From JBGZFC01 sp041846575 (GTDB lineage Bacteria > Bacteroidota > Bacteroidia > Bacteroidales > Dysgonomonadaceae): DNA of 64,000 nt. The stretch lies in NCBI GenBank assembly GCA_041846575.1, contig JBGZFC010000100.1, positions 1-64,000 on the forward strand, in the 5' to 3' direction. This document shows positions 26,869 through 35,430 of this stretch, piece by piece. A program made the translations under genes and the position numbers. Numbering within the stretch: the stretch's first letter is position 1; each line of letters opens with the position of its first letter. A model generated the notes under the pieces. It ran no database searches. It saw only the letters and a program-made list of their open reading frames with translations, and was not told the origin of the DNA.

Positions 26869-27690
26869 ATGAGAATAAAACCGATATATTTTCTACTTCT
26901 TATCATCATGTTCGTGTTGACCGGAGCATGCGGAGAATACAACAAGGTTCTTAAAAGTACGGACCGCGACTATAAATACAGCTACGCCAAACAGTCTTTC
27001 GAAAAAAAGAAATACGACAGGTCTATTACACTGCTCGAAGAGTTGGTGCCTTTCTTTAAAGGAACAGACAAAGCCGAAGAGTCTCTATATCTTTTAGCCC
27101 AAAGCTATTATAATACAAAAGACTACCTCTCTGCAACAGAGGTGTTTACAACCTATTACAACACATTCCCCAACGGTGAGTATGCAGAACCATCGCTTTT
27201 TTACTCGGCTTATGGTATGTATTTAGACTCGCCCGATGCACGTCTCGATCAAAGCAAAACATATAAAGCCATAGCTGAATTTTCCCGCTATTTAGAAACC
27301 TATCCCGATAGCGAAAGAGCAGTAGAAGCGAAAAATCACATGTTTGCTTTACAAGAAAAGTTGGCTCTTAAGGAGTTGAAATCGGCTCAGTTGTATCTTG
27401 ATTTGGGCAATTATATGGGCAATAACTACGAGTCGGCGGTAATTGTGGCACGGGAAGCCTTGAAAAATTATCCATATTCTAAATATGCCGAAGACTATCA
27501 GATGGTTATATTGCGAGCCAAATATGAATTCGCGTTAAAAAGTGCTCCGGAGTTGCAACCCGAAAGATTCCGTGTTGTAGTGGACGAATATTTTAATTAT
27601 AAAAATACATATCCCGATGGCAAACACTTTCATGAAGCAGAGAAGTACTACAAACAAGCTCTCTCAAAAATAGAAAATTTGCCGTCATAA
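26869..27690 (+). CDS. bamD: Outer-membrane protein assembly factor BamD
   Basis: This lipoprotein of the Bam complex helps fold beta-barrels into the outer membrane. A signal peptide ends at LTGAC with Cys21. The rest is made of TPR-like helical repeats (for example YAKQSFEKKKYDRSITLLEEL and LLAQSYYNTKDYLSATEVFTTYYNTFP), the typical BamD arrangement over 273 residues. The ATG at 26869 is chosen over a GTG six bases upstream. rpoZ and a DUF4293 gene follow at short spacing, a common Bacteroidetes order. The barrel clients in this window include the SusC-like and the 49994-52441 receptors. Confidence 0.93.
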   Translation: MRIKPIYFLLLIIMFVLTGACGEYNKVLKSTDRDYKYSYAKQSFEKKKYDRSITLLEELVPFFKGTDKAEESLYLLAQSYYNTKDYLSATEVFTTYYNTFPNGEYAEPSLFYSAYGMYLDSPDARLDQSKTYKAIAEFSRYLETYPDSERAVEAKNHMFALQEKLALKELKSAQLYLDLGNYMGNNYESAVIVAREALKNYPYSKYAEDYQMVILRAKYEFALKSAPELQPERFRVVVDEYFNYKNTYPDGKHFHEAEKYYKQALSKIENLPS

Positions 27691-27725
27691 TTTATACTTA
27701 AAACAAAAAATAACAAAATTTAACA

Positions 27726-28058
27726 ATGGATTATAGAAGAGTAAATGCGAGTGTGAATACTGAAACTCGCGATGTTATGGAATTATCCGAACAGGTTGGT
27801 AATGTGTACGAAACCGTTAGAATTATCGGTAAGAGAGCCAATCAGTTGTCAGTTCAAATGAAGCAAGATTTAGATGCTAAACTACAAGAATTCGCTTCAT
27901 ACTCCGATAATTTAGAGGAAGTTCACGAAAATCACGAACAGATAGAAATTTCACGTTTCTATGAAAAATTACCTAAACCCACATTGATAGCTATCAAAGA
28001 GTGGGAAGATGATAATGTTTACTATCGCAATCCTACAAGAGAAAAAGATCAGTTTTAA
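27726..28058 (+). CDS. rpoZ: RNA polymerase omega subunit, Bacteroidetes type
   Basis: This is a 110-residue protein matching the Bacteroidetes omega-like subunit. The central stretch NVYETVRIIGKRANQLSVQMK corresponds to the conserved omega helix that binds beta-prime. The acidic C-terminal half (EDDNVYYRNPTREKDQF) is typical of this branch. Omega helps assemble and stabilise RNA polymerase. It lies 35 bases after bamD and 6 bases before the DUF4293 gene, so it belongs to the same operon. Confidence 0.88.
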   Translation: MDYRRVNASVNTETRDVMELSEQVGNVYETVRIIGKRANQLSVQMKQDLDAKLQEFASYSDNLEEVHENHEQIEISRFYEKLPKPTLIAIKEWEDDNVYYRNPTREKDQF

Positions 28059-28064
28059 AATATT

Positions 28065-28517
28065 ATGTTACAACGTATTCAATCTGTTTTTCTTTTGCTT
28101 GCTTCTGCTTGTATGCTTGTAGCATCGGTTACCGGTATTATATTTTTTACTTGTGCAGAGGGAGTGCTTCGTGTTGAGGCTATGGGCATGTATATTGGTG
28201 AAGAGCAAAAAGTTTCTACTTGGGGATTGTTTGTATTGGGTGCTATAAGTTCGGTTCTGGCTTTAATTACTGTTTTTCAATATAAAAGACGTATGTTGCA
28301 GATACGATTTTCCATTTTTAATGCAATACTGATATTGGGCTTTTATCTGTATTTGGGATTTATGATTTTTTATGTCAATCGAACAGTACCATTGAAATTT
28401 GAAACAATTGGAATCGGTATAACAATGCCAATTATTGCATTTATTCTTACTATATTGGCGATTAGAAAAATAGGAGCAGACGAAGCACTTGTTAGGTCGT
28501 TGGATAGATTGAGATAA
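28065..28517 (+). CDS. DUF4293 integral membrane protein
   Basis: This is a 150-residue inner-membrane protein with four predicted membrane segments (about 6-28, 50-70, 78-100 and 115-135). The N-terminus MLQRIQSVFLLLASACM is characteristic of the Bacteroidetes DUF4293 family. Function is unknown. It starts 6 bases after rpoZ and closes the conserved bamD-rpoZ-DUF4293 run. The C-terminal tail is charged and probably cytoplasmic. Confidence 0.88.
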   Translation: MLQRIQSVFLLLASACMLVASVTGIIFFTCAEGVLRVEAMGMYIGEEQKVSTWGLFVLGAISSVLALITVFQYKRRMLQIRFSIFNAILILGFYLYLGFMIFYVNRTVPLKFETIGIGITMPIIAFILTILAIRKIGADEALVRSLDRLR

Positions 28518-28589
28518 TAACTGTTTTTGACTATTAGCCTTTGATTTTAATTGGTCAATTGACTATTATATAATTTACAAACTTAAAAA

Positions 28590-29327
28590 ATGAAAAAAAT
28601 GAAAAAAATGAAAAAAACATCTTTATTATTGCTGGCTGTGTTTAGCCTTACATTCGGTTTTGTAGGTTGCGAAAAAGATCCGTCAGAAATAACACAAGTT
28701 AATAATCCTATTACGAAAATTAATGCAAAAGTAGAAAATGGTGCTGTATTAAACGGTGTAGTTAAAACAGTTCGTTTAATATCTGACGAGGGTTTTGTTT
28801 CTACAATTCTTGGAGAGGCTAAGTATGAGAATGGCGGCTTTAATATGAAATTGCAACCGGTTGCTAATTCGGAATTGATTACTATTGCTGATGATATGCC
28901 CGACGAGGTAGTGATAAGTGATTTAAATGCCAAATTTATTGTAGCTAACAGATTAATGGCATATTCATCAACTAATAATGAGTCTCCGATAGGCGTTTTT
29001 GAGTACACAAAAAATTCAATAGAAGATTTTATATCTGTGAAAGATACTTATAGTTTTGACTGTATTGTTTATATTTATGTAGATAGAGATGTTAATATTA
29101 AAGGTAATTGGGAAGAAGATGATATTACTACTTTAATTGATTTGAAATTGAAAAAAGGTTGGAATATGGTTAGAATGTTAATTAGTGCAGAAGTTAATGG
29201 TGATGAAAATTATATGAAAATTGGTATTACAAATATTTCAAATGTAATCGGATATAAATGGATTTATATACCAAGTGATTATGAATTTTCTGTTAAACAA
29301 AAAGGTTTAAATAAATTATTCCGTTAG
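28590..29327 (+). CDS. Putative lipoprotein of unknown function
   Basis: This protein has up to 245 residues with a signal peptide ending in GFVGC (Cys27 from the first ATG). The mature part is predicted beta-rich with DUF-like, carbohydrate-module-like strands, but I recognise no family. Three in-frame ATG codons at 28590, 28599 and 28608 come from a 9-bp tandem repeat (ATGAAAAAA), so the true start is ambiguous; all three leave a working signal peptide. The gene is more AT-rich than bamD-rpoZ upstream. A good terminator (29354-29383) follows. Confidence 0.75.
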   Translation: MKKMKKMKKTSLLLLAVFSLTFGFVGCEKDPSEITQVNNPITKINAKVENGAVLNGVVKTVRLISDEGFVSTILGEAKYENGGFNMKLQPVANSELITIADDMPDEVVISDLNAKFIVANRLMAYSSTNNESPIGVFEYTKNSIEDFISVKDTYSFDCIVYIYVDRDVNIKGNWEEDDITTLIDLKLKKGWNMVRMLISAEVNGDENYMKIGITNISNVIGYKWIYIPSDYEFSVKQKGLNKLFR

Positions 29328-29353
29328 TAAATTTTTGGAATACTGAAAAAATA

Positions 29354-29383
29354 AAAGGCATCGATTAAAACGGTGCCTTTTTT
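29354..29383 (+). terminator. Rho-independent terminator after the lipoprotein gene
   Basis: GGCATCG and CGGTGCC pair across a 7-base loop (one G-U), flanked by A-rich sequence and followed by a run of T. It lies 27 bases past the stop codon. Confidence 0.85.
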
Positions 29384-29440
29384 AGTTACAATAATATCAA
29401 AATCCAAACAGTACATTGCGGTTAATAATTCGCATTGTGC

Positions 29441-29582
29441 GATACTGTCCTAAAAAAGTGTATAAAATAAATTTTTATTATATTTGAATTTTGAAGAAAA
29501 AAGATAACAAAAATTGAACTTTACACAAGAATAAATTTCGGACATTTTGGTCGAATTAGCAAATAAAGGAGGTACTTATTTG
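29441..29582 (+). mobile_element. Left-end remnant of an IS256-family insertion sequence
   Basis: GATACTGTCCTAAAAAAGTG at 29441 resembles the terminal repeat of IS256-type elements (recalled similarity). About 70 bases later, from 29514, the frame reads NFTQE, a stop at 29532-29534, then ISDILVELANKGGTY. This matches the start of IS256-family transposases with a Gln codon changed to TAA. The similarity stops at about 29580, exactly where repeat copy 3 begins. The rest of the element is absent from the flanks. Confidence 0.55.
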
Positions 29583-29891
29583 GGGCTGTCTCAAAATCCC
29601 GACATTCGTTCGTTTTTGTCATTGCCTAAGGGCGATTCTGCGAATTCTGAACGAAACGAATAAGCTATCTTATAAGCTCTTGGCTTTTAGCTGTTAGCAA
29701 CGAATCCAAATCATAAACAACTCCCTGTCATTTCGAACGAAGTGAGAAATCTATTCTTTCGGCTGTCAGCATTTGCAGGAAATATTATAAAAATGTCTTA
29801 AGTCTTGGCTCTTGTGTCCAGCATCGCAAAAAAACAGATACTTCATTCCGCTAAAAGCTCCATTCGGTATGACAACATAGTGATGTGCTTT
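29582..29891 (-). repeat. Interspersed repeat, copy 3 (inverted)
   Basis: This is a full-length copy in the opposite orientation to copies 1 and 2. It starts at GGGGCTGTCTCAAAATCCCG and ends at ATAGTGATGTGCTTT. All modules of copy 2 are present in the same order with scattered substitutions. It abuts the truncated IS256-like transposase fragment. The surrounding spacer (29384-30012) otherwise holds only AT-rich sequence. Confidence 0.9.
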
Positions 29892-30012
29892 ACTTTGCAT
29901 AAAAACTAAGTGCAATGTGTATTGAAATTGCAATGCCCAATTATAAAAAATAGTAAATCCGAAATCGAAAATCGTAAATTAATTTGTCTTTGCTTATTAG
30001 CATATAAACCAA

Positions 30013-30753
30013 TTATTCAAATAGTTCGGATTTTATTAATTTCCATTTGCACAATCTGTATGTAATTGAAACACCAAGCACACCCAAGCCATAAATAAAA
30101 CTGCGTTTTAGATTAATAGAAGAGGCTTCTTCGAAATATTTTGTAGGACAGGTCATTTCCCCAATCTCGTAACCCGCGTAAAAAATTTGAGCAAGCATTT
30201 CATTGTCAAAAATAAAGTCATCGGAGTTTTTATTAAAATTTATTTCAGAAAGGACTTCAGACGAAAATGCGCGGTATCCGGTGTGGTATTCCGATAGTTT
30301 TTGGTTGAGCATTACATTCTGGAAAAAAGTTAATATTCTGTTGGATATGTATTTAATAATTGGCATTCCGCCACGAATTGCTCCATTACCCAAAATACGA
30401 GAAGCAAGCACAACAGGATAAAGATTGTTTGCAATCATATATGCCATAGAGTGTATCAGTTTTGGTGTGTATTGATAATCTGGATGCACCATAATAACTA
30501 TATCGCCACCCAATTCCAATGCTTTGTTGTAACACGATTTTTGATTTCCTCCGTAACCTCTGTTCTTCTCGTGTCTTATAATGTGTTTAATGCCCAATTC
30601 CTGAGCTTTTTTTACAGTATTATCTTTGCTGAAATCGTCGGTAAGAATTACATCATCCACAATTTGAAAAGGAATCTCTTTGTATGTTTTCTCCAATGTT
30701 TTCTCTGCATTATAAGCAGGCATTACTACAATTACTTTTTTACCGTTAATCAT
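30013..30753 (-). CDS. Family 2 glycosyltransferase (dolichol-phosphate-mannose synthase-like)
   Basis: This is a 246-residue GT-A enzyme that would transfer a sugar from a nucleotide sugar to a lipid carrier. It starts KVIVVMPAYNAEKTLEKTY; the DDFSKDNT and HPDYQY motifs supply acidic metal and nucleotide ligands, and GYRAFSSEVL lies in the acceptor region. The C-terminal hydrophobic stretch (GLGVLGVSITYRL) could associate with the membrane. It lies 18 bases after the GT39-type gene and is probably co-transcribed. Making the lipid-linked sugar donor used by its neighbour is a natural inference. Confidence 0.9.
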   Translation of the reverse strand: MINGKKVIVVMPAYNAEKTLEKTYKEIPFQIVDDVILTDDFSKDNTVKKAQELGIKHIIRHEKNRGYGGNQKSCYNKALELGGDIVIMVHPDYQYTPKLIHSMAYMIANNLYPVVLASRILGNGAIRGGMPIIKYISNRILTFFQNVMLNQKLSEYHTGYRAFSSEVLSEINFNKNSDDFIFDNEMLAQIFYAGYEIGEMTCPTKYFEEASSINLKRSFIYGLGVLGVSITYRLCKWKLIKSELFE

Positions 30754-30771
30754 ACTTTGTTTATATTTATT

Positions 30772-32427
30772 TTATTGAGAAATAGGGTATCGGGCATAAA
30801 AGATAAATCCGTTTTTCTCATATAATTTAATGGGATTGTTTGTCTCTTGTAAAAAAATCGCCACTTTTTTCTTCTGCGATTTTACTGCGAAATATACAGG
30901 TTTATCCAAGTTTCCCTTTTGCAAATACTCTTTATCTGCAATATTGTTTTTAGGTTGTCTGTTGCTGTAAAAATAGTGAGCGTAGCTTTTGTGAATTGGG
31001 TATATGTAGCAATCTTCGCCACTTTTACTTTTAAAAAACTCGATGGCTGCGTTTTGGCTGTATTTCTCTATTCTTTCAGTAAAGAAAAACATTCCAAAAT
31101 AGATAAATATCAGAGAGCCTATAAACAAGCCTGCCAATGCCGAATACCTGTTTCTTTTCTGATTATAAGCAAAATAAACTATGGAGATAATCAATGTTAA
31201 GCCGATTATCCATTCAAAACCTTTCCAATCGCCTGATGCTTGCAGATTGCCTGCCGCGAATTCGTCTTTAATGTATGGTATAAGCAGATGTTTGAATGAA
31301 TCGATAAAAGGAATGACAGAAGCAGCCAATCCGATTATTGAGCCGATAACAACAGTTAATACAACTGCCCATTTGGGGAGTTCTGTTTTATTGTCCAGCC
31401 ACTTATTAAGATACCACGCCGCGAGAAAAGTTATCGGGAAGTAGCACATTGATGAGTAGTGCACAATTTTTGTTTGTACTATGGTGAATAGAATAAGAAC
31501 AACCCACAGAGTAATCATCATCCATCGGAAGAAGTGTGTTATCGAAGTATTGGCTCCATCTTTGAGACTTTTTTTATACATGGAAAGAACAGCAAAAACA
31601 GATGTCGGGAAAACTCCGAAAAACAGAATAACGAAGTGATATCCCGGGAAACCACCATGTCCTGCATCTTGAGTTTGAAAAAGACGAATCTGATAAACTA
31701 TAAAGTCTTGAATAATACTATAATTACCGGTAGCAATCTGCAAAATAAACCAAAGACCGCCCACAACAGAGAGCACCGCAAAAAAAGCAACAACATGCAT
31801 CCATTTGAATTGAGGAAGTTGGAATCGTTGCAGAGCGAGCCAAACTATAAAACAGATGCCGAATATCAGTAAACCTACAGGACCTTTGGTTAGTGTAGCC
31901 ATACCTATGAAAAATGCGGAAAGCATAGCCTGCAAATATCTATTGTCGTTGTTTTCAGTAGAAGAGTATTGTATGATGTAATAAAGACCGAGAAATATAA
32001 AGAGATTAAACCATGGGTCGATAATACCTGATTTGAAATAGAAAAAAGGCAAAAACGAAACCAGATAGCATGCTCCCCACAACAATCCGAAATAGATGTT
32101 TTTGAGCCTGTTTCCAATGAAAAAAAGAATCAATATAGTAGCAATACCTGCAATTGCATTCGGAAAACGAGCCGCGAACTCATTTACACCGAATACTTTC
32201 ATCGACAGAGCCTGCAACCAGATAAAGAAAGGAGGTTTTTCCCAAAAAGTCTCGAAATTTATCTGTACATTGAGGTAGTCGCCAGTTATCAGCATCTCGC
32301 GTGCCGACTCGGCAAAGTTAATTTCGTCCCAATCGAAAAGATGTACACGTCCTATTCCGGTAACAAAAAGAATAATTCCGACAGCAACAATAATCAATGA
32401 AAATAATAGATATCGGTTTTGTTTCAT
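30772..32427 (-). CDS. ArnT/PMT-like GT39 glycosyltransferase, membrane-bound
   Basis: This is a 551-residue polytopic inner-membrane enzyme with about a dozen hydrophobic segments. The first periplasmic loop holds the catalytic-type motif DWDEINFAESAREML with its acidic pair, followed by FWEKPPFFIWLQ, both typical of ArnT-like lipid-linked sugar transferases. The C-terminal 90 residues form a soluble periplasmic part. It pairs with the GT2 enzyme downstream. The acceptor could be lipid A, another glycolipid or protein; polymyxin-type aminoarabinose transfer cannot be assumed because the arn pathway is not seen. Confidence 0.9.
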   Translation of the reverse strand: MKQNRYLLFSLIIVAVGIILFVTGIGRVHLFDWDEINFAESAREMLITGDYLNVQINFETFWEKPPFFIWLQALSMKVFGVNEFAARFPNAIAGIATILILFFIGNRLKNIYFGLLWGACYLVSFLPFFYFKSGIIDPWFNLFIFLGLYYIIQYSSTENNDNRYLQAMLSAFFIGMATLTKGPVGLLIFGICFIVWLALQRFQLPQFKWMHVVAFFAVLSVVGGLWFILQIATGNYSIIQDFIVYQIRLFQTQDAGHGGFPGYHFVILFFGVFPTSVFAVLSMYKKSLKDGANTSITHFFRWMMITLWVVLILFTIVQTKIVHYSSMCYFPITFLAAWYLNKWLDNKTELPKWAVVLTVVIGSIIGLAASVIPFIDSFKHLLIPYIKDEFAAGNLQASGDWKGFEWIIGLTLIISIVYFAYNQKRNRYSALAGLFIGSLIFIYFGMFFFTERIEKYSQNAAIEFFKSKSGEDCYIYPIHKSYAHYFYSNRQPKNNIADKEYLQKGNLDKPVYFAVKSQKKKVAIFLQETNNPIKLYEKNGFIFYARYPISQ

Positions 32428-32634
32428 ACAAGAAAAGATGTGATAACGAATGTTTCAACTGAAAAACAGACTATAATTCTTGGTTTATAAGCAGAGATTT
32501 AAAATTTAATAATCTCTCTTTTAATAATAGACAGCAAAAATACTGTTTTTTTGTTTAACAGATGACTTTTTCAAACAATATTCTGATGTCACAAATCTAA
32601 TATGTCACAAAACTTTCATTAAACTTTGCTTTAG

Positions 32635-32670
32635 AAAAAAGAGTGTGTTCGTAATCGAGCACACTCTTTA
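32635..32670 (-). terminator. Rho-independent terminator of megL
   Basis: A 14-bp stem (AAAGAGTGTGTTCG with CGAGCACACTCTTT, one wobble) with a TAAT loop ends in a run of six U on the minus strand. It lies 43 bases beyond the megL stop. Confidence 0.9.
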
Positions 32671-32712
32671 TATTATCTGAAAATTACTCTGTTTTGTTAT
32701 AAAAACAAACAA

Positions 32713-33909
32713 TTATAATTTGTTTAATGACTGCTCTAAATCGGCAATAATATCATCGACGTTTTCCAATCCAACCGATATGCGAATAAGCCCTTCGCTT
32801 ATATCGCTTGCTGCTCGTTCTTCCGGAGTATAGGGCGAGTGAGTCATACTTGCAGGATGCTGTATTAATGTTTCCGCATCGCCAAGACTTACCGAAATAA
32901 CAATCATCTTTAAGTTATTAAGAAGTTTTTTTCCGGCTTCAACTCCTCCTTTCAATTCGAAGCATATCATTGCACCCGGTAATGACATTTGCGATTTTGC
33001 CAATTCGTATTGTGGAAATGAGGTTAAGCCCGGAAACTGAACTGACTCGATAGCAGGATGTTTTTCTAAAAATTCGGCAACTTTTTGTGCGTTGGCACAA
33101 TGCTTTTGCATTCTGATTTCTAAAGTTTTCAAACCGCGATTGATTAAGAAAGCGTCAAACGGACTCATACTTGCACCTGTTAAGTCTTTTACACCAAGTA
33201 GACGAACTGTGTCGATATAATCTTTTTTACCTACTACAAATCCGGCAATAACATCGCCATGACCATTTAAATATTTTGTTGCTGAATGTACCACAACATC
33301 GGCACCAAGCTCTAACGGGCGAGTAATGAAAGGTGTAGAGTATGTATTGTCAACCATCAATTTGCAGTTTTCTTGCTTATGGCAAATGTCTGCAATGGTA
33401 CGTATATCACAAATATACATGTTGGGGTTGGCAGGTGTTTCAATATATACAAGTTTTGTATTGGGTCTTATGGCTTTACGTACATTCTCAGGGTCGCGAG
33501 TATCTACAAAAGTAACCTCAACGCCATAACGAGACAGACCATGACTTAAAAATGCATACGTGCACCCATACAATGTTTTAGATGCCACGATATGGTCGCC
33601 TTTCTCTACACAAACCCAGATAGCAGAAGTAATGGCTCCTATACCTGATGCTGCCGAAAGACATGCTTCGCCACCTTCAAGCAGGGCTATTTTCTCTTCC
33701 GCCATAGTACAGGTGGGATTACCAAGTCGAGTATAGATATATCCGTTTTCTTCCAACGCGAATCTGCGTCCGCCCTGTTCGGCAGTTTCGAATGCGAAAG
33801 TTGATGTTTGATAAATAGGAGCACAAAGTGCGCCGAATGTGTTAGGCTGATGTCCGCCGTGGATTGCTTTTGTGGCAAATCCAGATTGTTTTAATTTCTC
33901 GTTATTCAT
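32713..33909 (-). CDS. megL: Methionine gamma-lyase
   Basis: This PLP enzyme of the Cys/Met metabolism family splits methionine into methanethiol, ammonia and 2-oxobutyrate. The active-site pair Tyr114 and Cys116 in LYGCTYAF is present; Cys116 separates methionine gamma-lyases from cystathionine enzymes. The PLP lysine is Lys212 in SATKYLNGHGD. From the ATG at 33909 it has 398 residues, the standard length. The open frame extends to 34116, but that part overlaps the glyA start and its promoter and is not expected to be translated. Methanethiol production fits an anaerobic amino-acid fermenter. Confidence 0.95.
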   Translation of the reverse strand: MNNEKLKQSGFATKAIHGGHQPNTFGALCAPIYQTSTFAFETAEQGGRRFALEENGYIYTRLGNPTCTMAEEKIALLEGGEACLSAASGIGAITSAIWVCVEKGDHIVASKTLYGCTYAFLSHGLSRYGVEVTFVDTRDPENVRKAIRPNTKLVYIETPANPNMYICDIRTIADICHKQENCKLMVDNTYSTPFITRPLELGADVVVHSATKYLNGHGDVIAGFVVGKKDYIDTVRLLGVKDLTGASMSPFDAFLINRGLKTLEIRMQKHCANAQKVAEFLEKHPAIESVQFPGLTSFPQYELAKSQMSLPGAMICFELKGGVEAGKKLLNNLKMIVISVSLGDAETLIQHPASMTHSPYTPEERAASDISEGLIRISVGLENVDDIIADLEQSLNKL

Positions 33910-33946
33910 AAATCTATAATTAATAATCAGAAATGTTAATTTCGTA

Positions 33947-33954
33947 CAAAGGTA
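33947..33954 (-). promoter_or_regulatory. Predicted -7 box of megL
   Basis: TACCTTTG on the minus strand, 37 bases before the megL ATG, supports the shorter start. It diverges from the glyA promoter. Confidence 0.5.
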
Positions 33955-34019
33955 ATAAAACTTTATCTCTTTCGGGCAGGATAATTCTTCTTTTTCTTCT
34001 TCTATTGAACAAACTTTAC

Positions 34020-34027
34020 TATATTTG
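34020..34027 (+). promoter_or_regulatory. Predicted -7 box of glyA
   Basis: TATATTTG fits TAnnTTTG and lies 35 bases before the glyA ATG. A -33 element is not clear. Confidence 0.5.
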
Positions 34028-34062
34028 CAATAGAATACAATTTTATAAAACTTTATAGATAA

Positions 34063-35343
34063 ATGAAAAGAGATAATCAGATTTTCGATATAATCGAGAA
34101 AGAGCATCAGCGACAACTTAAAGGCATTGAGTTAATCGCATCGGAAAATTTTGTCAGCGAACAGGTTATGCAGGCAATGGGTTCTGTATTAACAAATAAG
34201 TATGCCGAAGGTTATCCTGGCAAACGTTATTACGGTGGTTGCGAAGTGGTGGATTTGAGTGAACAATTGGCTATAGACCGTTTGAAACAACTATACGGTG
34301 CCGAATGGGCTAACGTTCAACCACACTCGGGTGCACAAGCTAATGCGGCTGTATTCCTCGCTTGTTTAAAAGCAGGAGATAAATTTATGGGATTGAATCT
34401 GTCGCACGGCGGACACCTTTCTCACGGTTCGCCTGTTAATTTTTCGGGTTTAATGTTTCAACCCATTGAGTACAACGTCAGAGAAGAAGACCAACGTGTA
34501 GATTATGACCAATTGGAGAGTGCTGCACGCAGCGAACGTCCCAAACTGATTATTGCAGGTGCTAGTGCTTATTCTCGTGAGTGGGACTATGCACGTATCC
34601 GCAAAGTAGCTGATGAGATTGGCGCTATTTTCATGGTAGATATGGCGCATCCGGCAGGAATGATTGCCGCAGGCTTGTTAGACAATCCGTTAAAATATGC
34701 ACATATCGTAACTTCAACTACACATAAAACTTTACGTGGTCCTCGTGGTGGAATTATCCTTATGGGTAAAGATTTTGAAAATCCATGGGGATTGAAGACT
34801 CCTAAAGGCGAAGTAAAAATGATGTCGGCAATATTGGACTCTGCCGTATTCCCCGGAATGCAAGGCGGACCTCTGGAACACGTAATCGCTGCTAAAGCAG
34901 TTGCTTTTGGTGAAGCATTAGACAGTTCTTGGAAAACTTATCAAACACAAGTGAAAACAAATGCTGCTACTATAGCTCAGGCATTTATGGATAAAGGCTA
35001 TAAAGTGGTATCGGGCGGAACGGATAACCATATTATTTTGGTGGATTTACGTACAAAATTCCCGGAATTGACAGGAAAAGTTGCCGAAAGAGTGCTTGTA
35101 TCGGCAGATATTACAACCAATAAAAACATGGTGCCGTTTGATAGTCGCAGTCCGTTCCAAACTTCAGGATTACGTTTCGGAACGCCGGCAATAACTACTC
35201 GCGGAGCAAAAGAAGACTTTATGGGAGAGATCGTGGAAATGATTGACACCGTTCTTTCCGATGTGGAAAACGAACAAACAATTAGTGCGGTTCGCAAGAA
35301 AGTGAACGAAACTATGACTAAGTTTCCGTTGTTTGCTTGGTAA
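34063..35343 (+). CDS. glyA: Serine hydroxymethyltransferase
   Basis: This PLP enzyme interconverts serine and glycine while loading or unloading one-carbon units on tetrahydrofolate. It has the usual ELIASENFVS near the N-terminus, YAEGYPGKRYYGGCE, the HSGAQAN segment and the PLP lysine Lys222 in TTHKTLRGPRGG. It is 426 residues long, normal for the family. It is transcribed divergently from megL and ends at a strong two-way terminator shared with the T9SS gene. Together with metF it covers one-carbon metabolism in this window. Confidence 0.97.
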   Translation: MKRDNQIFDIIEKEHQRQLKGIELIASENFVSEQVMQAMGSVLTNKYAEGYPGKRYYGGCEVVDLSEQLAIDRLKQLYGAEWANVQPHSGAQANAAVFLACLKAGDKFMGLNLSHGGHLSHGSPVNFSGLMFQPIEYNVREEDQRVDYDQLESAARSERPKLIIAGASAYSREWDYARIRKVADEIGAIFMVDMAHPAGMIAAGLLDNPLKYAHIVTSTTHKTLRGPRGGIILMGKDFENPWGLKTPKGEVKMMSAILDSAVFPGMQGGPLEHVIAAKAVAFGEALDSSWKTYQTQVKTNAATIAQAFMDKGYKVVSGGTDNHIILVDLRTKFPELTGKVAERVLVSADITTNKNMVPFDSRSPFQTSGLRFGTPAITTRGAKEDFMGEIVEMIDTVLSDVENEQTISAVRKKVNETMTKFPLFAW

Positions 35344-35372
35344 GAAACGAGAAACGGCTGAATAAAATAGAT

Positions 35373-35404
35373 AAAAAAGATGAGAAAAACTTCTCATCTT
35401 TTTT
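35373..35404. terminator. Two-way terminator between glyA and the T9SS peptidase gene
   Basis: A 14-bp stem (AAAAAAGATGAGAA with TTCTCATCTTTTTT) and a 4-base loop give a U-run in both directions, serving both convergent genes. Confidence 0.9.
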
Positions 35405-35430
35405 ATTACAGGAGTTAAAATAATCGACAA

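Noticed and set aside
33910..34116. N-terminal extension of the methionine gamma-lyase frame
   Set aside because: It crosses the megL promoter and overlaps the divergent glyA start; the shorter protein has the exact family length and places Cys116 correctly.
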